Assembly (NCBI GenBank): GCA_035649275.1
Contig: DASRJW010000036.1
Span: forward strand, 1-64,000
Reading direction: 5' to 3'
Source: Candidatus Krumholzibacteriia bacterium
GTDB taxonomy: Bacteria > Krumholzibacteriota > Krumholzibacteriia > G020349025
Length of the DNA stretch: 64,000 nucleotides
Position numbers and translations under genes: made by a program. The notes below the pieces were generated by a model. That model made no database searches. It had not been told where the DNA came from and saw only the letters and a program-made list of their open reading frames with translations. Below are positions 18,348 to 27,496 of the stretch, piece by piece (positions within the stretch are counted from its first letter, which is position 1; the number at the start of each line of letters is the position of its first letter).

Positions 18348-18992
18348 ATGCATTTCCGGCTCGAGCCACACCCGCAGCTGGCGCTGGTGGCGTTCACTAC
18401 CACGCTGCCCGGAAACCTGGCAACGTTGGTCTCGCCGCCTTGGCTGCGCACGCTGTTGCGTCTCGAGGCGGCGGCTCCCGTGCAGCGCAGCGAAACCGTG
18501 CGCGCCGCCGTCCGCGACCTCTTGCGCCAGGGCGGTTACAAACCCACGGGTCGTGGCAAGCCGGCAGCGGAGTTCTTGCTCCGCGAGGCGTCTACGTCCG
18601 GACTTCGTAGCATCAATCCCGCCGTGGACGCCGGCAACGCCGTCTCGCTGCACAGCGGCTTGCCGATCAGCGTCGTCGATCAGGAGCAACTAGTATTACC
18701 GCTGCACGTCGGACTCGCCACAGCCGGCGCGCGATTCGTCTTCAACGAGGCAGGCCAGGAGATCGACGTCGAGGGACTGCTCTGTCTCCACGATGCCAGC
18801 GGGCCGTGCGCCAACGCGGTGAAGGATGCGCAGCGAACCAAGACCCACGGTGCCACGCGCTGCACCCTGAACCTCGTCTGGGGCGCCCAGGCCGTCCGCA
18901 CCGAACTCGAGCGCGCCGCCGCCTGGTACCGGGAGCTGCTGGCGCGTCTGGATGCTACCACCGCGCCGGTGCGCTTCGAGCCGTCGGATTGA
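18348..18992 (+). CDS. free-standing B3/4 domain protein (PheRS-beta editing-like)
   Basis: 214-residue protein made almost wholly of the B3/4 domain that in phenylalanyl-tRNA synthetase beta removes wrongly attached amino acids. Recognisable stretches are GGYKPTGRGKPAAEFLL, INPAVDAGNAVSLHSGLPIS, FNEAGQEIDVEGLLCL, and SGPCANAVKDAQRTKTHGAT. Free-standing copies are widespread and are suspected to act in trans on mischarged tRNA or free substrates, without firm assignment. The ATG at 18348 has AGGAGG four bases upstream. Single gene divergent from ftsE. Confidence 0.87.
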   Translation: MHFRLEPHPQLALVAFTTTLPGNLATLVSPPWLRTLLRLEAAAPVQRSETVRAAVRDLLRQGGYKPTGRGKPAAEFLLREASTSGLRSINPAVDAGNAVSLHSGLPISVVDQEQLVLPLHVGLATAGARFVFNEAGQEIDVEGLLCLHDASGPCANAVKDAQRTKTHGATRCTLNLVWGAQAVRTELERAAAWYRELLARLDATTAPVRFEPSD

Positions 18993-19059
18993 TCACCGCC
19001 TCGGCCGCGCCGCAACGTGCCCTGCGTCGCTGCCGACCTCGCCGACCGTGCGGATCCCA

Positions 19060-19368
19060 TCATTCCCCCACCTCCTCTGCCTCACCACCGCCGAAGACAC
19101 GGCCGATCCGGTCTGCCGGCTGGTCCCGGAGGACCTCGATCAGCGTCGCCGCGACGGCGCGAGAAACGTTGCCGTGGGGCAACTCGCGGATGCGAACCTC
19201 GAGATCCTGGTGCAAGAGCTGCAGCTGAAGGCGATCGCCGGGACGCACGTCCTGGCTGGGTTTGGCGGGCTTGCCATTCAGCAGCACGCCGCCGGCGTCG
19301 CAGAGCTCCTTGGCGGCGCGTCGCTGGTGCACGAGGCGTGCTTTCTTGAGGAAGAGGTCGAGGCGCAT
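19060..19368 (-). CDS. S4-domain RNA-binding protein (Hsp15/RqcP-like)
   Basis: 102-residue basic protein starting with an S4 fold: MRLDLFLKKARLVHQRRAAK, then GGVLLNGKPAKPSQDVRPGD. Such small S4 proteins (heat-shock protein 15, RqcP) bind stalled 50S subunits carrying peptidyl-tRNA. The acidic C-terminal tail (VFGGGEAEEVGE) is lineage specific. The ATG at 19368 is preceded by GGAGG eleven bases upstream. It follows a lipoprotein gene on the same strand after 40 bases and is convergent with the B3/4 gene. Confidence 0.88.
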   Translation of the reverse strand: MRLDLFLKKARLVHQRRAAKELCDAGGVLLNGKPAKPSQDVRPGDRLQLQLLHQDLEVRIRELPHGNVSRAVAATLIEVLRDQPADRIGRVFGGGEAEEVGE

Positions 19369-19408
19369 GGAAGCTGCGTCCTCCGCGGGGAAGACCGGCG
19401 CCGGCATC

Positions 19409-20761
19409 TCAAGGGGCGATGACCTGCACCTGGGCTTCGCCACGCAGGCGTTCGCTGCCGAAGGTACTGCCCTCCAGGACCAGGGTCGCCGGGCCAGGAG
19501 CGATGTGCATCTCCGCAGGCCGGAAGGTGACGACGAGATCCACGGCTCCATCGGCGTTGCAATCGGTATAGGTGCCGAGCCCACCTTTGCGTGACGGCAC
19601 GACCGCAGCCCCGGCGAAGGTCACGGTGCTCGCGTCGATCAGCGCCGCCGACAGGTAACTCGACGACAGCAGCGCCACCGGCACCAGTTCCGCCGAACCG
19701 CAGGCAATGTCGTCGGCGCCTCCAGGCCGCACGTCGAGAGCGAGGCGGGTGAGCGCCGGGCGCTGCACGAAAGCAGCGGCGACCTCGGCGCCGAGGAAGC
19801 GGCTCCACGACTCCACCGCCACCCGGCCGGATTCGAGACGCGCCAAACCGTCGCCGGAGGCATGGAGACTGGTGAGGAGCAAGGCACCGTTGTGGGGCGC
19901 GATGTCCGCCGCCGTACAATAATAGACCTGGCTCGTCGTGCCCGAGCGCACCGCGAAGAAGAACGCGCCGTCGGTGCCATCGAGAACCCGCGGGACCTCG
20001 GGAAAGGCTAGCGCCGCGGTGACCCCCGACCAACCGGTGAGGCGGCTCGTTTTCCCCACGGGAGAAAGAGCGATCACGTCCCCCGTGGACTGGAAGGCCA
20101 CGAGCAAGTGGCCCGCGTACGGGCCGAAGTATGGCGAGGCGATGCTCGGTCCGGAACCGCCGGCGCCGACGTTCCCTACCCGCCACAGCTGCCCATTCGC
20201 CTCCAACCGGTAGACGCCGCCATTCTGGGCGAGAACGAGCGGGTCGTAGGCGAAGCTGCCTTGGGAATCGAAGCAGAGCCCGACCACGTCGCCTTCTTCC
20301 GCCGGAAGCGAGGCGAGGAGCTCGGTGTCGCCCAGGGCGAGATGGACCCGCTGGATGTTCGGACCGCTGCCGACGAGAAGGTCGCCCTCCGGAAAGGCGG
20401 GGTGGTGGCCAGGGGAGAGCGCCAAGGGGCAGACGGCCTCGGGCGCCGCCTCGAAACGCACACCCAGGGGCTGCACGCGACCTTCGGCGTCGATGGCCAC
20501 CAGCTTTTCCTGCCCAGGCCCGACGGTGGTTGCGAGCAGCCGATCCGGGAGGGCGGCGAGGGCTCCCACCTGCAGACTCGGGACGAACAGCCGTGGGTGG
20601 GATTGGTAACGAACCGTGGGACTCGCCTTGAAAGGAGACCGAGACGGTGGGGCGCTGATGGACAGGGGATCGATGCAGCCGGAACCAGCCAGGAGGAGCC
20701 CTAGGGCCACGCTCGCGCCCTGGCGGCGCAGGTGGGTCCTTGGACCGCTGGCCCCGGACAA
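19409..20761 (-). CDS. lipoprotein with propeller-like body and C-terminal beta domain
   Basis: 450-residue predicted lipoprotein. With TTG at 20761 as start (GGAGAGG nine bases upstream) the signal peptide is 28 residues and ends in the lipobox AGSGC; the ATG at 20848 would give an implausible 57-residue signal. The middle has WD/PQQ-like phrases (SQGSFAYDPLVLAQNGGVYR). The last 100 residues match a domain pattern common in secreted proteins, in which a stretch like IDIKPG is followed by a VPVALL motif and then DCNADGAVDLVVTFRP. Function unknown. Stands 40 bases upstream of the S4 gene. Confidence 0.75.
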   Translation of the reverse strand: MSGASGPRTHLRRQGASVALGLLLAGSGCIDPLSISAPPSRSPFKASPTVRYQSHPRLFVPSLQVGALAALPDRLLATTVGPGQEKLVAIDAEGRVQPLGVRFEAAPEAVCPLALSPGHHPAFPEGDLLVGSGPNIQRVHLALGDTELLASLPAEEGDVVGLCFDSQGSFAYDPLVLAQNGGVYRLEANGQLWRVGNVGAGGSGPSIASPYFGPYAGHLLVAFQSTGDVIALSPVGKTSRLTGWSGVTAALAFPEVPRVLDGTDGAFFFAVRSGTTSQVYYCTAADIAPHNGALLLTSLHASGDGLARLESGRVAVESWSRFLGAEVAAAFVQRPALTRLALDVRPGGADDIACGSAELVPVALLSSSYLSAALIDASTVTFAGAAVVPSRKGGLGTYTDCNADGAVDLVVTFRPAEMHIAPGPATLVLEGSTFGSERLRGEAQVQVIAP

Positions 20762-20906
20762 TGCCGTTTCCCTCTCCGGCGCGACCTTGGATCGAGGTGG
20801 CAACAGAAGCGTTCCCGTCGGCGTGGATCCATTCTTCGGGAGCGGCATCGATTCTAGCAGAGGGCCTTTGCCACGGTCAAAGCGACCGACCTCTCGAGGT
20901 GCCCCT

Positions 20907-21602
20907 TCATGCCCCGAGCCGCGCCACGAGCTCCTGGAGATCGGCCACGACGAGATCGGGGTGGACCTCGGTGGCGAGAGTGGCTCCGTCGCGGCCCCGG
21001 CGGCGGTGGACCCAAACCGTCGCCATCCCGAGACGCTTCGCTGGCTCGACGTCGTGATACAGGCTGTTGGCGACGTGCAGCACCCGATCCGCCGGTAGAG
21101 CGAGGGTCCGGAGGGCGGTGCGGAAATGCGCCTCGGCCGGTTTGTAGGCCCGCACCTGCTGTGCCGTGATCACGGTAGTGAACGAGACGGACAGCTTCGC
21201 CGCAGTGCTGGCGAAGAGATCGTCGTCGACGTTGGAAAGCACGACGAGAGCGTGTCGGCTAGCGAGGGCCTGCAGCGCTGTCACCGTATCCGGGAAGGGC
21301 TCCCAGGACGGCAGCGATTCCTCGAGCACCCGACTTTCCGCCGCGGTCGGAGCGAAACCGTGCGTCCGCCCGAAGCCTTCCACCACCGAACGGAGCACCT
21401 TGCGGTAGGGCTTGTACGTGCCCGCTTCCGCCTCCGCTTCCAGCCGCGCGTAGGATTCCAGGACCTCACTTTCCGGGAGAGAAATGGCGTGGGCCCGCAG
21501 CAGGGTGCGCAGCGCGGCGAGGATTCCCGTCTCCCAGTCGATCAAGGTGCCGTAGCAGTCGAAGGTGAGCGCCGCGAAACCTCGCCTCTCGAGATCGAGC
21601 AT
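20907..21602 (-). CDS. HAD hydrolase, haloacid dehalogenase type II-like
   Basis: 231-residue HAD-superfamily enzyme. The nucleophile motif is TFDCYGTLIDWE, motif II is VVLSNVDDDLF, the Lys is in RAYKPAEAHF, and the last acidic motif is HVANSLYHDVEPAKRLG, all in the arrangement of L-2-haloacid dehalogenases. Many family members in fact act on phosphates of small metabolites, so the substrate is open. ATG at 21602 lies four bases after the PhzF gene stop, so the two are co-transcribed. Confidence 0.88.
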   Translation of the reverse strand: MLDLERRGFAALTFDCYGTLIDWETGILAALRTLLRAHAISLPESEVLESYARLEAEAEAGTYKPYRKVLRSVVEGFGRTHGFAPTAAESRVLEESLPSWEPFPDTVTALQALASRHALVVLSNVDDDLFASTAAKLSVSFTTVITAQQVRAYKPAEAHFRTALRTLALPADRVLHVANSLYHDVEPAKRLGMATVWVHRRRGRDGATLATEVHPDLVVADLQELVARLGA

Positions 21603-21606
21603 GGTC

Positions 21607-22506
21607 TCACCCCTCGGGCAGCTCCATGGTGCCGCGAATCACGGTGACCGCCGGACCGCCGACCTTGACCGTGGTGATGTCGTGGCGCGGGCCGACGACT
21701 TCCACCATGGCTTGTCCGGGGCGCTGCAGCCAGTGACCCTGCTCGGCGATGAAGGTCGGTGTTTCGATGCACCCGTGGTGCCAGAGATAGGCGGCCATGC
21801 CGCCCGTGGCCGAGCCCGTGAACGGGTCCTCGATCAGGTCAGGAGGGACGACGAAATGCCGGGCGAAGGTTCGACCGGCGGCGGTCGCGCCTTGCAGGCA
21901 GAAGAGATGGGTGCTGAAGAAATCGGAACGGCGGCGGAGCTCGACGTACGCCGGCAGGTCGAGAGCGATCCGTCGCAGCACCTCGAGATCGCGGACGGGC
22001 ACCATGAGCTGCTGCAAGCCCGTGCTCACGGTCTGGATGGGGAAACCCGGGAGCAGATCCTCGGAGCGCAGGCCGAAAATGGGCATGACCTCCGCCGCCT
22101 CGTATGGGGCGAGGAATACTGGCTTCTTCTGCGACATGACCACGTGCTCCGGACCGCTCGGGCCGCTCACCACCTCGACTTCAATGGGGCCGACCTGCAG
22201 CTCGAACGTCGTGCGCGTGCGCGGGCCCTGCAGCTGCAGACGACCGCTGTCGACCAGCGCCCAAGCGGTGGCGATGGTGGGATGCCCGGCGAGCGGTATT
22301 TCCTCGGCGGGTGTGAAGTAGCGCACACCGAAGTCGCAGGAGCGCGAGCGACGCACGAAGGCGGTCTCGGAGAGATTCTGTTCCCTGGCGATGGCCTGCA
22401 TGGTCGCCGCCTCGAGGTCGTCGGCGTCGAGGACGACGGCGCAGGCGTTGCCGGCCAGGGGTTGCGTGGTGAAGGCGTCCACCTGCAGGAACGGGAAGGT
22501 GCGCAT
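21607..22506 (-). CDS. PhzF-family isomerase
   Basis: 299-residue diaminopimelate-epimerase-fold protein of the PhzF family. It begins with VDAFTTQPLAGNACAVVLD, keeps the catalytic Glu in the motif LSETAFV (about residue 47), and carries the second-half motifs DPFTGSATGGMAAYL and EQGHWLQRPG. PhzF isomerises a phenazine precursor, but no other phenazine gene is present, so it is probably a generic isomerase. The ATG at 22506 has AGGAGG upstream. It is divergent from the D-threonine aldolase-like gene and leads the HAD gene. Confidence 0.9.
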   Translation of the reverse strand: MRTFPFLQVDAFTTQPLAGNACAVVLDADDLEAATMQAIAREQNLSETAFVRRSRSCDFGVRYFTPAEEIPLAGHPTIATAWALVDSGRLQLQGPRTRTTFELQVGPIEVEVVSGPSGPEHVVMSQKKPVFLAPYEAAEVMPIFGLRSEDLLPGFPIQTVSTGLQQLMVPVRDLEVLRRIALDLPAYVELRRRSDFFSTHLFCLQGATAAGRTFARHFVVPPDLIEDPFTGSATGGMAAYLWHHGCIETPTFIAEQGHWLQRPGQAMVEVVGPRHDITTVKVGGPAVTVIRGTMELPEG

Positions 22507-22651
22507 GCAAAGAACCTCCTTGTAGAGCTCGGTTGCCGCGCGGGTTGCCGCGCGGGCCGCCGCGCGAGGCGCAGCCTCGGCGCCACCCGGGCGCTGGCAC
22601 CGCCTGGTCGCCGTACGGGCGGGAGTGTACGCTCCGCCGACGGAGGGTGGA

Positions 22652-23803
22652 ATGGCGGCAGGAATCCGGGCCAACGAACTGGCGGCGTTCGGCATCTGCA
22701 GGCCGACGCTGCTCCTCGACGAGCGCAGAGCGCGGCGCAACATCGAGCGCATGGCGCGCAAGGCGGCCGCGGCGGGTCTTCGCTTCCGCCCGCATTTCAA
22801 GACGCACCAGTCCGCCGCCGTCGGCGACTGGTTCCGCGCCGCAGGCGTCAGCGCCATCACCGTCTCGTCTGTGGACATGGGGCTCTATTTCGCCGCCCAC
22901 GGCTGGCGCGATCTCACCGTGGCCTTCTCGGCCAATGTCCTGGAGAGCGACAAGATCGACTCCCTAGCGGGGGCTTGCACGGTGCATCTCGTCGTCGATA
23001 CACCGGAGACGGTGGCGGCGCTGGCACAGCGCCTGCGCCAGCCAGTGCAAGCGTGGGTGGAGATCGACGTGGGCGGGCGACGCGCCGGCGTGCCCTGGGA
23101 CCAGCCGGATGCCGTGCTGGCGTTGGTCAGGGCGCTGCGTGGCACGGCGTCGTTGCGTTTCGAAGGGCTCCTCACCCATGCCGGACACAGCTATGAGGCC
23201 GAAGGTGTCGCCGGCGTGCTCGAGGTGCATGGGACGAGCATCACCCGCATGACGCGTTTGCAAGAGCTCGTGCGCGGGGCAGGCCTCGGGCCCTGCGCTG
23301 TCTCCATCGGCGACACGCCGTGCTGCAGCCTGGCGCAAGCCTTCCCCGGCGTGGACGAGATCCGCCCGGGAAACCTCGTCTTCTATGATCTCACCCAAGC
23401 GCGTCTCGGCGCCTGCACGGAGGACGACATCGCCGTCGCCGTGGCGTGTCCGGTGGTGGGCAAGTCGAGAGAACGCCAGCAGCTCGTCCTCTACGGCGGC
23501 GCCGTGCATCTCTCCAAGGAATCACTGCGCGACGCTGCAGGTCGAATGACCTATGGTCGGTTGGCGACTTGGCGTGGCGACAGCTGGGGGCCGGCAGCGG
23601 CAGGGGCGGCGCTCGTGTCGCTCTCGCAGGAGCACGGCCTCGTCGCCGTGGACGAGGCTTTGCTCGCTGCTGTCGAACCGGGCGATCTCGTCGTCGTGTT
23701 GCCGGTGCACTCGTGCCTCTGCACCGATCTCTACGGCGAGTACCGCACCCTGCAGGGCGCAAGTCTGCCGCGCCGGCAATCCAACCTCGTGCCTCGGGAT
23801 TGA
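22652..23803 (+). CDS. D-threonine aldolase / D-serine dehydratase-like PLP enzyme
   Basis: 383-residue fold-type III pyridoxal-phosphate enzyme. The PLP Lys is in RPHFKTHQS near residue 50, and the C-terminal metal site appears as PVHSCLCTDLY (His and Cys ligands as in eukaryotic-type D-serine dehydratase and D-threonine aldolase). The family cleaves or deaminates D-3-hydroxyamino acids. ATG at 22652 follows GGAGGGTGGA directly; an in-frame GTG at 22625 is also possible. Divergent from the PhzF gene. Confidence 0.88.
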   Translation: MAAGIRANELAAFGICRPTLLLDERRARRNIERMARKAAAAGLRFRPHFKTHQSAAVGDWFRAAGVSAITVSSVDMGLYFAAHGWRDLTVAFSANVLESDKIDSLAGACTVHLVVDTPETVAALAQRLRQPVQAWVEIDVGGRRAGVPWDQPDAVLALVRALRGTASLRFEGLLTHAGHSYEAEGVAGVLEVHGTSITRMTRLQELVRGAGLGPCAVSIGDTPCCSLAQAFPGVDEIRPGNLVFYDLTQARLGACTEDDIAVAVACPVVGKSRERQQLVLYGGAVHLSKESLRDAAGRMTYGRLATWRGDSWGPAAAGAALVSLSQEHGLVAVDEALLAAVEPGDLVVVLPVHSCLCTDLYGEYRTLQGASLPRRQSNLVPRD

Positions 23804-23869
23804 GCGTTGACACCCCGAGACCATTTCCTGCAGCCGAACATCCGCGCCGATTCCCGCCGAGCGACTGCC

Positions 23870-23898
23870 TTGAAGCCCCGGCCGTCCCAGGCTATCTT
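23870..23898 (+). promoter_or_regulatory. candidate sigma-70-type promoter of the histone gene
   Basis: TTGAAG (23870-23875), a 17-base spacer, and TATCTT (23893-23898) lie in the right direction and order, about 190 bases upstream of the histone-fold gene start. The leader that would result is long. This is a pattern match only. Confidence 0.4.
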
Positions 23899-24084
23899 AT
23901 GTTTCGATCCGGGGTTCGCGCCGAACACAGGGTGCCGCCAAGGCGTCCTCCGGCGCGAGCCTCGGCATGACGCGGCGGGTGACCGCGGGCCGCGCGATCT
24001 GCTATGGTCTGGCGCCCGTCGAGCGCGGCTGCCCCGCGGCGGTACAGCGGCAGCGCGCCCGATGACATTCAACGGAGGGTTGCG

Positions 24085-24285
24085 ATGAGCGAGATCGAAG
24101 TGTTGGTTGTCGTCTCGAAGCTGAAGAACTACATCCGGGAGAAATCCGAGTTCAATACCTCGGGCAATGTCGCCCCGAGGCTCTCCGACATCGTTCGGAG
24201 GTTGTGCGATCAGGCCGTCGACAATGCGCGCAAGGACGGTCGCAAGACAGTGATGGACCGCGACTTCAATTTCCCCGGCGCCTGA
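24085..24285 (+). CDS. bacterial single-histone-fold protein
   Basis: 66-residue protein that reads as one histone fold: helix 1 (VVSKLKNYIREKSE), loop (FNTSGNVAP), long helix 2 (RLSDIVRRLCDQAVDNARKDG), and the hallmark RKTV loop followed by a short helix (RKTVMDRDF). Archaeal and eukaryotic histones share the RKTV/RxTV...D element that contacts DNA and pairs with the partner chain; similar single-fold histones are known in some bacteria, such as Bdellovibrio, where one coats the chromosome. No other domain or export signal is present. The ATG at 24085 has CGGAGGG seven bases upstream. Monocistronic, followed by a hairpin at 24386. Confidence 0.82.
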   Translation: MSEIEVLVVVSKLKNYIREKSEFNTSGNVAPRLSDIVRRLCDQAVDNARKDGRKTVMDRDFNFPGA

Positions 24286-24385
24286 AGCCGCAGGTCCTTC
24301 GCGCCGCTGATCCAAGACCCCGCCGTCGGATCGGCAGGTTGCCAGGAGCGGAGAACTCCATCCCCGCGGACACCCCCTAGTAATG

Positions 24386-24416
24386 GGGTCGGAGAGGACG
24401 GAATCCTCTCCGACCC
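24386..24416. terminator. 13-bp hairpin, first of three related intergenic hairpins
   Basis: GGGTCGGAGAGGA (24386-24398) is perfectly complementary to 24404-24416 with a five-base CGGAA loop. It lies between the histone gene (plus) and the truncated secreted-protein remnant (minus), so it could stop transcription from both sides, although no T-run follows. Very similar hairpins lie at 27448 and 28345. Confidence 0.6.
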
Positions 24417-24520
24417 GAGGCTTTCGAGCGGCACGACCTGGGGTCTTCGCCGCACCGGTCAGCAGGCCTCGTGCACGGGTGCGGCGATTTCGCCGCCACG
24501 GGCCCGAGCCGCTTCGCGCC

Positions 24521-24829
24521 TCACTTGTAGAACCGCTTCACCAGTCCCCACGTCGATGCTTCCACCGCGCCCGGGGCGCCGGCGATGGAGCCACGTCTCC
24601 GGCCACCGGGCTGCACGGTCAGGTTGTAGGTGACGTCCACCATGAAGCCGCCGAAGTCCGGCAGCTCGCTATGGAAGTGGAGGGTGTGCACCCCGGGAGG
24701 GAGCGGAGCGAGCATGATCCAGAAGCCATCCACGACGGCAGGCTGCGGCGCGCCGGTGACGCAGGGGTCGGCGACTCCCCAGCTCGAGTCGATGTCGAGC
24801 AGGATGAGGTCCGACGTGCCACGGAAAGA
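24521..24829 (-). pseudogene. C-terminal remnant of a TWG-tagged secreted-protein gene
   Basis: The last 100 codons match the C-terminal third of the protein encoded at 28406-29299 almost residue for residue (RGTSDLxLLDID.SW..ADPCVTG, DGFW.MLAPLPPG.HTLHFH, VDVTYNLTVQPGG) and end STWGLVKRFYK. Similarity stops abruptly near 24829, where the upstream region of the subtilase gene begins; no signal peptide, N-terminal half or ribosome site is present. The remnant reads minus while the subtilase reads plus, so their 5' sides face each other. It looks like a copy cut by insertion or deletion. Confidence 0.72.
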
Positions 24830-24970
24830 GCGGTGGAACTCTGGTCTGGGAATCGCTGCATGAACGAGTCGTAATCCTGGATTCACGGACTTTTCACCTT
24901 CGGGCGCATAGACTGGCTCCGTTTCCAACTCCGAACAGTTCGCGACTCGAACACCGAGGGAGTGATCCTC

Positions 24971-27388
24971 GTGAAACGCAGCCTGCGCATTCTCACGCTC
25001 CTCGTCGCCTGGGTCTTCGTGGCGGCGAATGTCCTGGCCGCTGGCACCATGGATCCCCGGTTGCAAGAGCGCCTGAGATCCGGTCCGGGTCCGTACAGCG
25101 TGGTCGTGACCTTTGCAGCGCAGGCCGACGTGACCAGCCTCTCGGCCCTGCGTGTCGACTTCGAAGCGCTGACGGCGCTCCCGATGGCCGGCACCACCCT
25201 CACGGCCGAGCAGATCCAAACCGTTCTCGGATGGGACCATGTCGAGAGCGTTTACGACAACGCTCCGCTCGAATACTTCAACTTCACCGCCGGAGAGATC
25301 ACCGGCGGCCATTTCGTGCACGACACGTATGGCGTCAAGGGGCGCGGCGTGACCGTCTTCGTCCTCGATTCCGGCGTCAACTCCACCCACTCTGACCTGC
25401 CCTTCGGGACCAAGGTGAAGCAGAACGTACGGGCCATCACGACCGAAGGCCTGCTCGGCGGCTTCGCCGTCTATGCCGAGGGCGTGCCGAATTCAGACAA
25501 CTACAGCGGCCACGGCACGCACGTGGCCGGGACGGTGGCCGGGACCGGCGAGGCCTCCAAGGACGATGCACGCCGGCCGCGCTACTACGCCGGTATCGCT
25601 CCCGAGGCGGACCTGGTGGCCTACGGCATGCTGGGCGCTGACGCAGCGGCGACCACGGCTCTCCTCGATGCACTCAAGGGGCTCAACTACGCCCTCGCCA
25701 ACCGGGAGCGCTTCGACCTGCGGGTCATCACCAACAGCTGGGGCAGCTCGAGCCCGGGATTCGATCCCATGAACCCGATCAACCGGGCGTCGTACGAGGC
25801 CTATCGCCGCGGCATCGTGGTCACCTTCGCCGCCGGCAACGGAGGTCCGGGCGACAACACGATGAACCCTTACGCCTCCGTACCTTGGGTCATCGGCGTC
25901 GCGGCGGGAGATGCCAGCAAGCAGCTGGCCAGCTTTTCCAGCCGCGGCGTGCCGGGGGACGCCTTCCTGCACCCGGACGTCACGGCACCGGGTGTCGGCG
26001 TTCGCTCCACCCGCTCGCCGGGGACGGTGACCGGCTCGCTCGGCAGTTTCGTCGACACCGCTCACCCCACGTACACGGCGTATTACCACGCCCTCAGTGG
26101 CACCAGCATGGCGACGCCGTTCGTTGCCGGCGCCGCGGCGCTGTTGCTCAGCGCCAACCCCGAGCTCTCGCCCGACCAGATCGAGTCGATCCTGACGGCG
26201 ACGGCCGATCCGATGCCCGGGTATGCAACCCACCAGGTCGGGCCGGGCTACATCAACGTGCGCAAGGCAGTGGAGCTTGCCCGCACCACCCCGGGGACGC
26301 GCGCCGAGTTCCTGGCGGGTGACGTGAAGTGGGCCGCGCAGGGGACGTTCGCACTGGCCGAGCAGAACGACCCGCGCCTCGCCTACAGCGCCCGCTGGGA
26401 AACGGTCACCGACGCCAGCGCCTCGGGGGGTTCGTACATCCAGGCGCAAGCTCGGAACAAGAACAAGAAACCCTTCGCCTATTTCACCTTCCATGGCACA
26501 GGGGTCAAGCTCGAATACTTGCAGAACCGCAACGGCGGCATCGCCGAGGTCGTCATCGACGGCGAGAGCCACGGACTCGTCAGCTTCTTCAGCGAGGCGC
26601 CACGCTGGGGGGTGCGCAGTGCGTACATCGGCCTGGGGCGGGGAGGCCACGTGGTGCAGCTGCGAGGCCTCGACGGCAACGTCTACCTCGACAAGGTGCA
26701 CGTGGACGGCGCGCTCTTCGACAACGGCACCCAGTTCACCGACGAGACGTCTACCTTCACCGGAATGCTGGGCCCCTCGGTGCAAGGCATTCCCGAGACC
26801 CGGCTCATCCCATTCGAGATCACCGCGAACACGCTCCTCGTCGCGGCGACGCTCGCTTACGAACCCGGCGGGGATGTCGATTTCTATCTGCTCGATCCCC
26901 AGGGAAGGACCCTGGCGCAGGGAGCGTCGCTGTCCAACCCCGAAGAGCTCACGGGCTTCCCCACGGTTCCAGGAACCTACAACTACCAAGTCGTGGGCTT
27001 CGCCACCGCGATCGCCAACTTCAGCATCACGAGCACGCTGACGAAGGTCTCCGCTCCGGTCGCGAAGATGGCGGCAGCACCCACGCCGCTTTCGAGCGCC
27101 GCCACTTTCCTGCTGGAGCCGAACGTCCCGAACCCGTTCAATCCGCGTACCCGCATCCGTTACGCGCTGCCTGCCGAAAGTCGGGTGACCCTCACGGTGT
27201 ACAACATTCGCGGGCAGGAAGTCCGCCGCTTGCTCGATGGCGAACGCCAGGACGCCGGTCCTCGGGAGGTCGTCTTCGACGCTGCAACGCTGCCGAGCGG
27301 CATCTATTTCTACAGCCTGCGCGCCTTGGCTCTCGAGACCGGAAGAGAGGAGATCGCGGGCGCGCGCCGCATGGTCTTGCTCAAATAG
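24971..27388 (+). CDS. secreted subtilisin-like protease with FlgD/type-IX-like C-terminal domain
   Basis: 805-residue S8 peptidase. Signal peptide (core [16 protein letters not shown]) is followed by an I9-type propeptide, then a catalytic domain with Asp133 (VFVLDSGVN), His181 ([10 protein letters not shown]), oxyanion Asn in TNSWG, AAGNGG, and Ser379 (SGTSMATPF). A carbohydrate-binding-like beta region and a PPC-like domain follow. The last 90 residues ([17 protein letters not shown]...VYNIRGQEV...[10 protein letters not shown]) are the FlgD-Ig/type A sorting domain used by type IX secretion in the FCB group. GTG at 24971 is preferred: GAGGGAG lies eight bases upstream. Confidence 0.93.
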   Translation: MKRSLRILTLLVAWVFVAANVLAAGTMDPRLQERLRSGPGPYSVVVTFAAQADVTSLSALRVDFEALTALPMAGTTLTAEQIQTVLGWDHVESVYDNAPLEYFNFTAGEITGGHFVHDTYGVKGRGVTVFVLDSGVNSTHSDLPFGTKVKQNVRAITTEGLLGGFAVYAEGVPNSDNYSGHGTHVAGTVAGTGEASKDDARRPRYYAGIAPEADLVAYGMLGADAAATTALLDALKGLNYALANRERFDLRVITNSWGSSSPGFDPMNPINRASYEAYRRGIVVTFAAGNGGPGDNTMNPYASVPWVIGVAAGDASKQLASFSSRGVPGDAFLHPDVTAPGVGVRSTRSPGTVTGSLGSFVDTAHPTYTAYYHALSGTSMATPFVAGAAALLLSANPELSPDQIESILTATADPMPGYATHQVGPGYINVRKAVELARTTPGTRAEFLAGDVKWAAQGTFALAEQNDPRLAYSARWETVTDASASGGSYIQAQARNKNKKPFAYFTFHGTGVKLEYLQNRNGGIAEVVIDGESHGLVSFFSEAPRWGVRSAYIGLGRGGHVVQLRGLDGNVYLDKVHVDGALFDNGTQFTDETSTFTGMLGPSVQGIPETRLIPFEITANTLLVAATLAYEPGGDVDFYLLDPQGRTLAQGASLSNPEELTGFPTVPGTYNYQVVGFATAIANFSITSTLTKVSAPVAKMAAAPTPLSSAATFLLEPNVPNPFNPRTRIRYALPAESRVTLTVYNIRGQEVRRLLDGERQDAGPREVVFDAATLPSGIYFYSLRALALETGREEIAGARRMVLLK

Positions 27389-27447
27389 CTCAACCCGCTC
27401 TCGGCTCAATTTCCGGCCAACATCCACGATCGAGGCGCCGATTTGCA

Positions 27448-27475
27448 TCGGAGGGGAGGAAATCCTCCCCTCCGA
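27448..27475. terminator. 13-bp hairpin, second of three related hairpins
   Basis: TCGGAGGGGAGGA (27448-27460) pairs with 27463-27475 around a two-base AA centre (three or four bases when folded). It lies between the convergent subtilase gene (stop 27388) and the secreted-protein gene (stop 27497) and may serve both. Shares the TCGGAG...CTCCGA core with the hairpins at 24386 and 28345. Confidence 0.62.
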
Positions 27476-27496
27476 CTTTGGGCGAGGTGCAGAGGG

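Noticed and set aside
21607-22506. Phenazine biosynthesis
   Set aside because: PhzF homologs are widespread isomerases; no other phz gene is near.
24085-24285. HU/IHF-type nucleoid protein
   Set aside because: HU has about 90 residues with a beta-arm; this protein has a histone helix pattern and RKTV loop instead.
24521-25390. 289-residue open frame including the truncated TWG protein
   Set aside because: Residues upstream of codon for RGTSDL overlap the subtilase gene on the opposite strand and are unrelated to the family; only the C-terminal part is a remnant.
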